A DNA stretch of 33,413 nt from Thiobacillus sp. Lineage in GTDB: Bacteria > Pseudomonadota > Gammaproteobacteria > Burkholderiales > Thiobacillaceae. The first letter of the stretch is position 1. Every line of letters begins with the position of its first letter. Positions 31,785-33,413 of the stretch are shown here, in pieces. The DNA is taken from the NCBI GenBank assembly GCA_020057245.1, contig JAGVGD010000107.1:1-33413 (forward strand), written 5' to 3'. Under the pieces are notes generated by a model. The model was not told the origin of the DNA, did no database searches, and saw nothing but the letters and a program-made list of their open reading frames with translations. The translations under genes were made by a program, and so were the position numbers.

Positions 31785-32675
31785 ATGCGCCGTCTGACGC
31801 TCCGCCAGTTCCGTGTATTCGAAGCGGTCGCCCGCCATCTGTCGTTCACCCGCGCGGCGGAAGAGCTGCATCTGTCGCAGCCTGCCGTGTCGATGCAGGT
31901 GCGCGGCATTGAGAAAATCCTCGGGCTGCCGCTCACCGAACAGTTCGGCAAGAAGATCTTTCTGACCGAGGCAGGGCGCGAGGTGCTGTACGCCAGCCAG
32001 AGCATCACCGCGCGGCTGGACGACCTGCAGGCCAATCTGGCGCAGTTGCGCGGCATGGACAGCGGCCTGCTCAACATCGCGGTGACGACCACGGTGAGCG
32101 CGATTTCCACCCGCATCCTGGCCAGCTTTCGCGGCCGCTTCCCCAAGGTGTCGATCCATCTCGACGTGTCCAACCGCGAATCGGTGCTGGGTCTGCTGGC
32201 AGCCAACCGCATCGATCTCGCGATCATGGGGCAGGTGCCGGACGGCCTCGACCTCGATGCCATCCGCTTCATGGACAACCCGCTGGTGGTGATCGCGCCG
32301 CCCGACCATCCCCTCGCCCGCAAGAAGAAGGTGACGATCCAGGACCTCGCCGCGGTGCCCTTCCTGGTGCGCGAGACCGGCTCCGGCACCCGCGGCGCGA
32401 TGGAGCGTTATTTCGCGGACAAGGGCATGGACATCGTCACCAGCATGGAGATGAGCAGCAACGAGGCGATCAAGCAGGCAGTGCAGGCCGGGCTGGGACT
32501 CGGCATTCTGTCGCTGCAGACGCTGGAGCAGGAGCTGGCGCTGAAGCGGCTGGCGGTGGTCGCGGTCGAAGGCTTCCCCATCATGCGCCACTGGTACATC
32601 GTCCACCGGGCCGACAAGCGGCTGTCGCCGGTGGCGCAGGCGTTCAAGTCGTTTGTGCTGGAGTCGGCGCGCTAG
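31785..32675 (+). CDS. cbbR2: CbbR-type LysR regulator of the form II cbb operon
   Basis: A 296-residue LysR-family regulator. The DNA-binding domain covers residues 3-62 (TLRQFRVFEAVARHLSFTRA...LSQPAVSMQVRGI), with the effector domain carrying SSNEAIKQAVQAGLGLGILS and PIMRHWYIVHR, as in CbbR. It is divergent from cbbM with 138 bp between, so it likely controls cbbMQ2O2. It differs from the form I regulator in length and in the linker, which fits separate signal responses. Confidence 0.94.
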   Translation: MRRLTLRQFRVFEAVARHLSFTRAAEELHLSQPAVSMQVRGIEKILGLPLTEQFGKKIFLTEAGREVLYASQSITARLDDLQANLAQLRGMDSGLLNIAVTTTVSAISTRILASFRGRFPKVSIHLDVSNRESVLGLLAANRIDLAIMGQVPDGLDLDAIRFMDNPLVVIAPPDHPLARKKKVTIQDLAAVPFLVRETGSGTRGAMERYFADKGMDIVTSMEMSSNEAIKQAVQAGLGLGILSLQTLEQELALKRLAVVAVEGFPIMRHWYIVHRADKRLSPVAQAFKSFVLESAR

Positions 32676-32766
32676 CCAGTCTCACCGGGAACAGTTGATA
32701 AATACGGCTCAGCGTCTATTCATATAGCTGCCGCATGCAACGCGGCCATTCCAATAAGGTGGATAT

Positions 32767-33413
32767 ATGAACAAGCCGGTGGCCGCAGCTCGCAAGCGCA
32801 CTTCATGGAAAACCCGGATAGGCCGCGGCGCGCTTCCCGCGCTGCTCGCCGCCCAGATCGGCCAGGCTGCGGCGGCGCCGCCCGAACAGGCGGAGCTGGA
32901 TGCGCTGCGCCTGCAGCTGGAAGCGCAGGCGAAACAACTCACCGAACAGCAGCAACTGCTGGAAGCCGAGCTCAGGAAACTGGAACAGCACAGGCAATCG
33001 CTGCAGGAAACCCGGCGCAGTATCGAGGCGATGCAGCGGCAGCTGGGGATGCCGGTCAACATTGATCCGGTGCTGGTGTCCGAGGCCGATGCGTCGAAGT
33101 ACCGCGGGCGCGGGCCGGATTCGGCAGAGCGGCTGGACAACGTGCTCGATGCGGTGAACCTGTTCTCCGAGCCCAGCATCATGACGCCCAAGGGCACTTT
33201 CGTTTTCGACCCCTATCTGCAATACGTCTACAACTCGTCCGACCGCCTGTCCGTCATTGGCTTCAGCGTGCTGAATGCGGTGCTGATCGGCGAAATCAAT
33301 GTGAGCCAGTCCAATCGCACCAACTGGATCGTGAACCTGGGCGGGCGCTACGGCGTAACCAATCGCTTCGAAGTCGAAGCCCGCGTGCCCTATATCTACC
33401 GCACCGACGACAC
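32767..33413 (+). CDS. Outer-membrane protein with N-terminal coiled coil (runs off window)
   Basis: The frame starts at ATG 32767, with AAGGTGG just upstream, and stays open to the window end (215 residues). Residues 1-37 look like a signal peptide (ALPALLAAQIGQAAAA). Residues 38-98 are a Gln/Glu/Leu-rich coiled coil. From about residue 135 the sequence becomes strand-like (FVFDPYLQYVYNSS; RTNWIVNLGGRYGVTNRFEV), as in beta-barrel outer-membrane transporter-type proteins. The C-terminus is missing. The family name is not certain. Confidence 0.7.
   Translation, partial: MNKPVAAARKRTSWKTRIGRGALPALLAAQIGQAAAAPPEQAELDALRLQLEAQAKQLTEQQQLLEAELRKLEQHRQSLQETRRSIEAMQRQLGMPVNIDPVLVSEADASKYRGRGPDSAERLDNVLDAVNLFSEPSIMTPKGTFVFDPYLQYVYNSSDRLSVIGFSVLNAVLIGEINVSQSNRTNWIVNLGGRYGVTNRFEVEARVPYIYRTDD

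Overview
The window looks like the chromosome of a GC-rich chemolithoautotrophic betaproteobacterium of the Thiobacillus type. The evidence is gene content: a form IA RuBisCO operon and a form II RuBisCO operon, each with its own CbbQ/CbbO activase pair and its own divergent CbbR; a flavocytochrome c sulfide dehydrogenase pair; a SoxW-like thioredoxin; and an exosortase (PEP-CTERM) substrate. The species assignment is inference.

Layout. 1-1200: partial membrane protein and an EamA transporter, both minus strand. 1570-3060: low-GC accessory island with a small orphan gene and two genes for small membrane proteins. Each membrane-protein gene is followed by an integron attC-like site and no integrase is present, so this looks like an orphan cassette cluster. 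3300-5100: class I cytochrome c, a thioredoxin-HEAT protein, and a tightly divergent glyoxalase II-like hydrolase, then an 83-bp palindromic intergenic repeat. 5270-11965: cbbL-cbbS-cbbQ-cbbO and a small conserved ORF on the minus strand, with cbbR divergent on plus. 12090-13840: fccA-fccB with an unusual 3' region of three hairpins. 13840-15570: gene-poor stretch with a Cys-rich small protein, two diverged copies of a structured repeat and a gene remnant. 15570-16900: two lipoproteins, the second OmpA-like. 17200-19280: secretin-domain protein (apparently ATT-initiated) and double-thioredoxin SoxW-like protein. 19330-21400: small membrane protein, GST, HU, and a decayed sorting-signal tail. 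21640-24630: HD-GYP and GGDEF proteins plus a GIY-YIG-like protein. 24690-26960: patatin-like lipoprotein and PEP-CTERM protein. 27084-31646: cbbM-cbbQ2-cbbO2 on minus, with a second cbbR divergent at 31785. 32767 to the end: start of an outer-membrane protein with a periplasmic coiled coil.

How it fits together. Both RuBisCO forms are encoded about 20 kb apart, each next to its own activase and LysR regulator. This lets the cell choose between the high-specificity form I and the low-specificity form II as CO2 and O2 change. Sulfide dehydrogenase, SoxW-like and cytochrome c genes supply the sulfur-oxidising side that powers the Calvin cycle.

The least-explained material is non-coding: inverted arrays of 7-bp repeats sitting exactly in two cbb operon junctions, the twin structured repeat at 14650-15124, and the attC-bearing membrane-protein cassettes.
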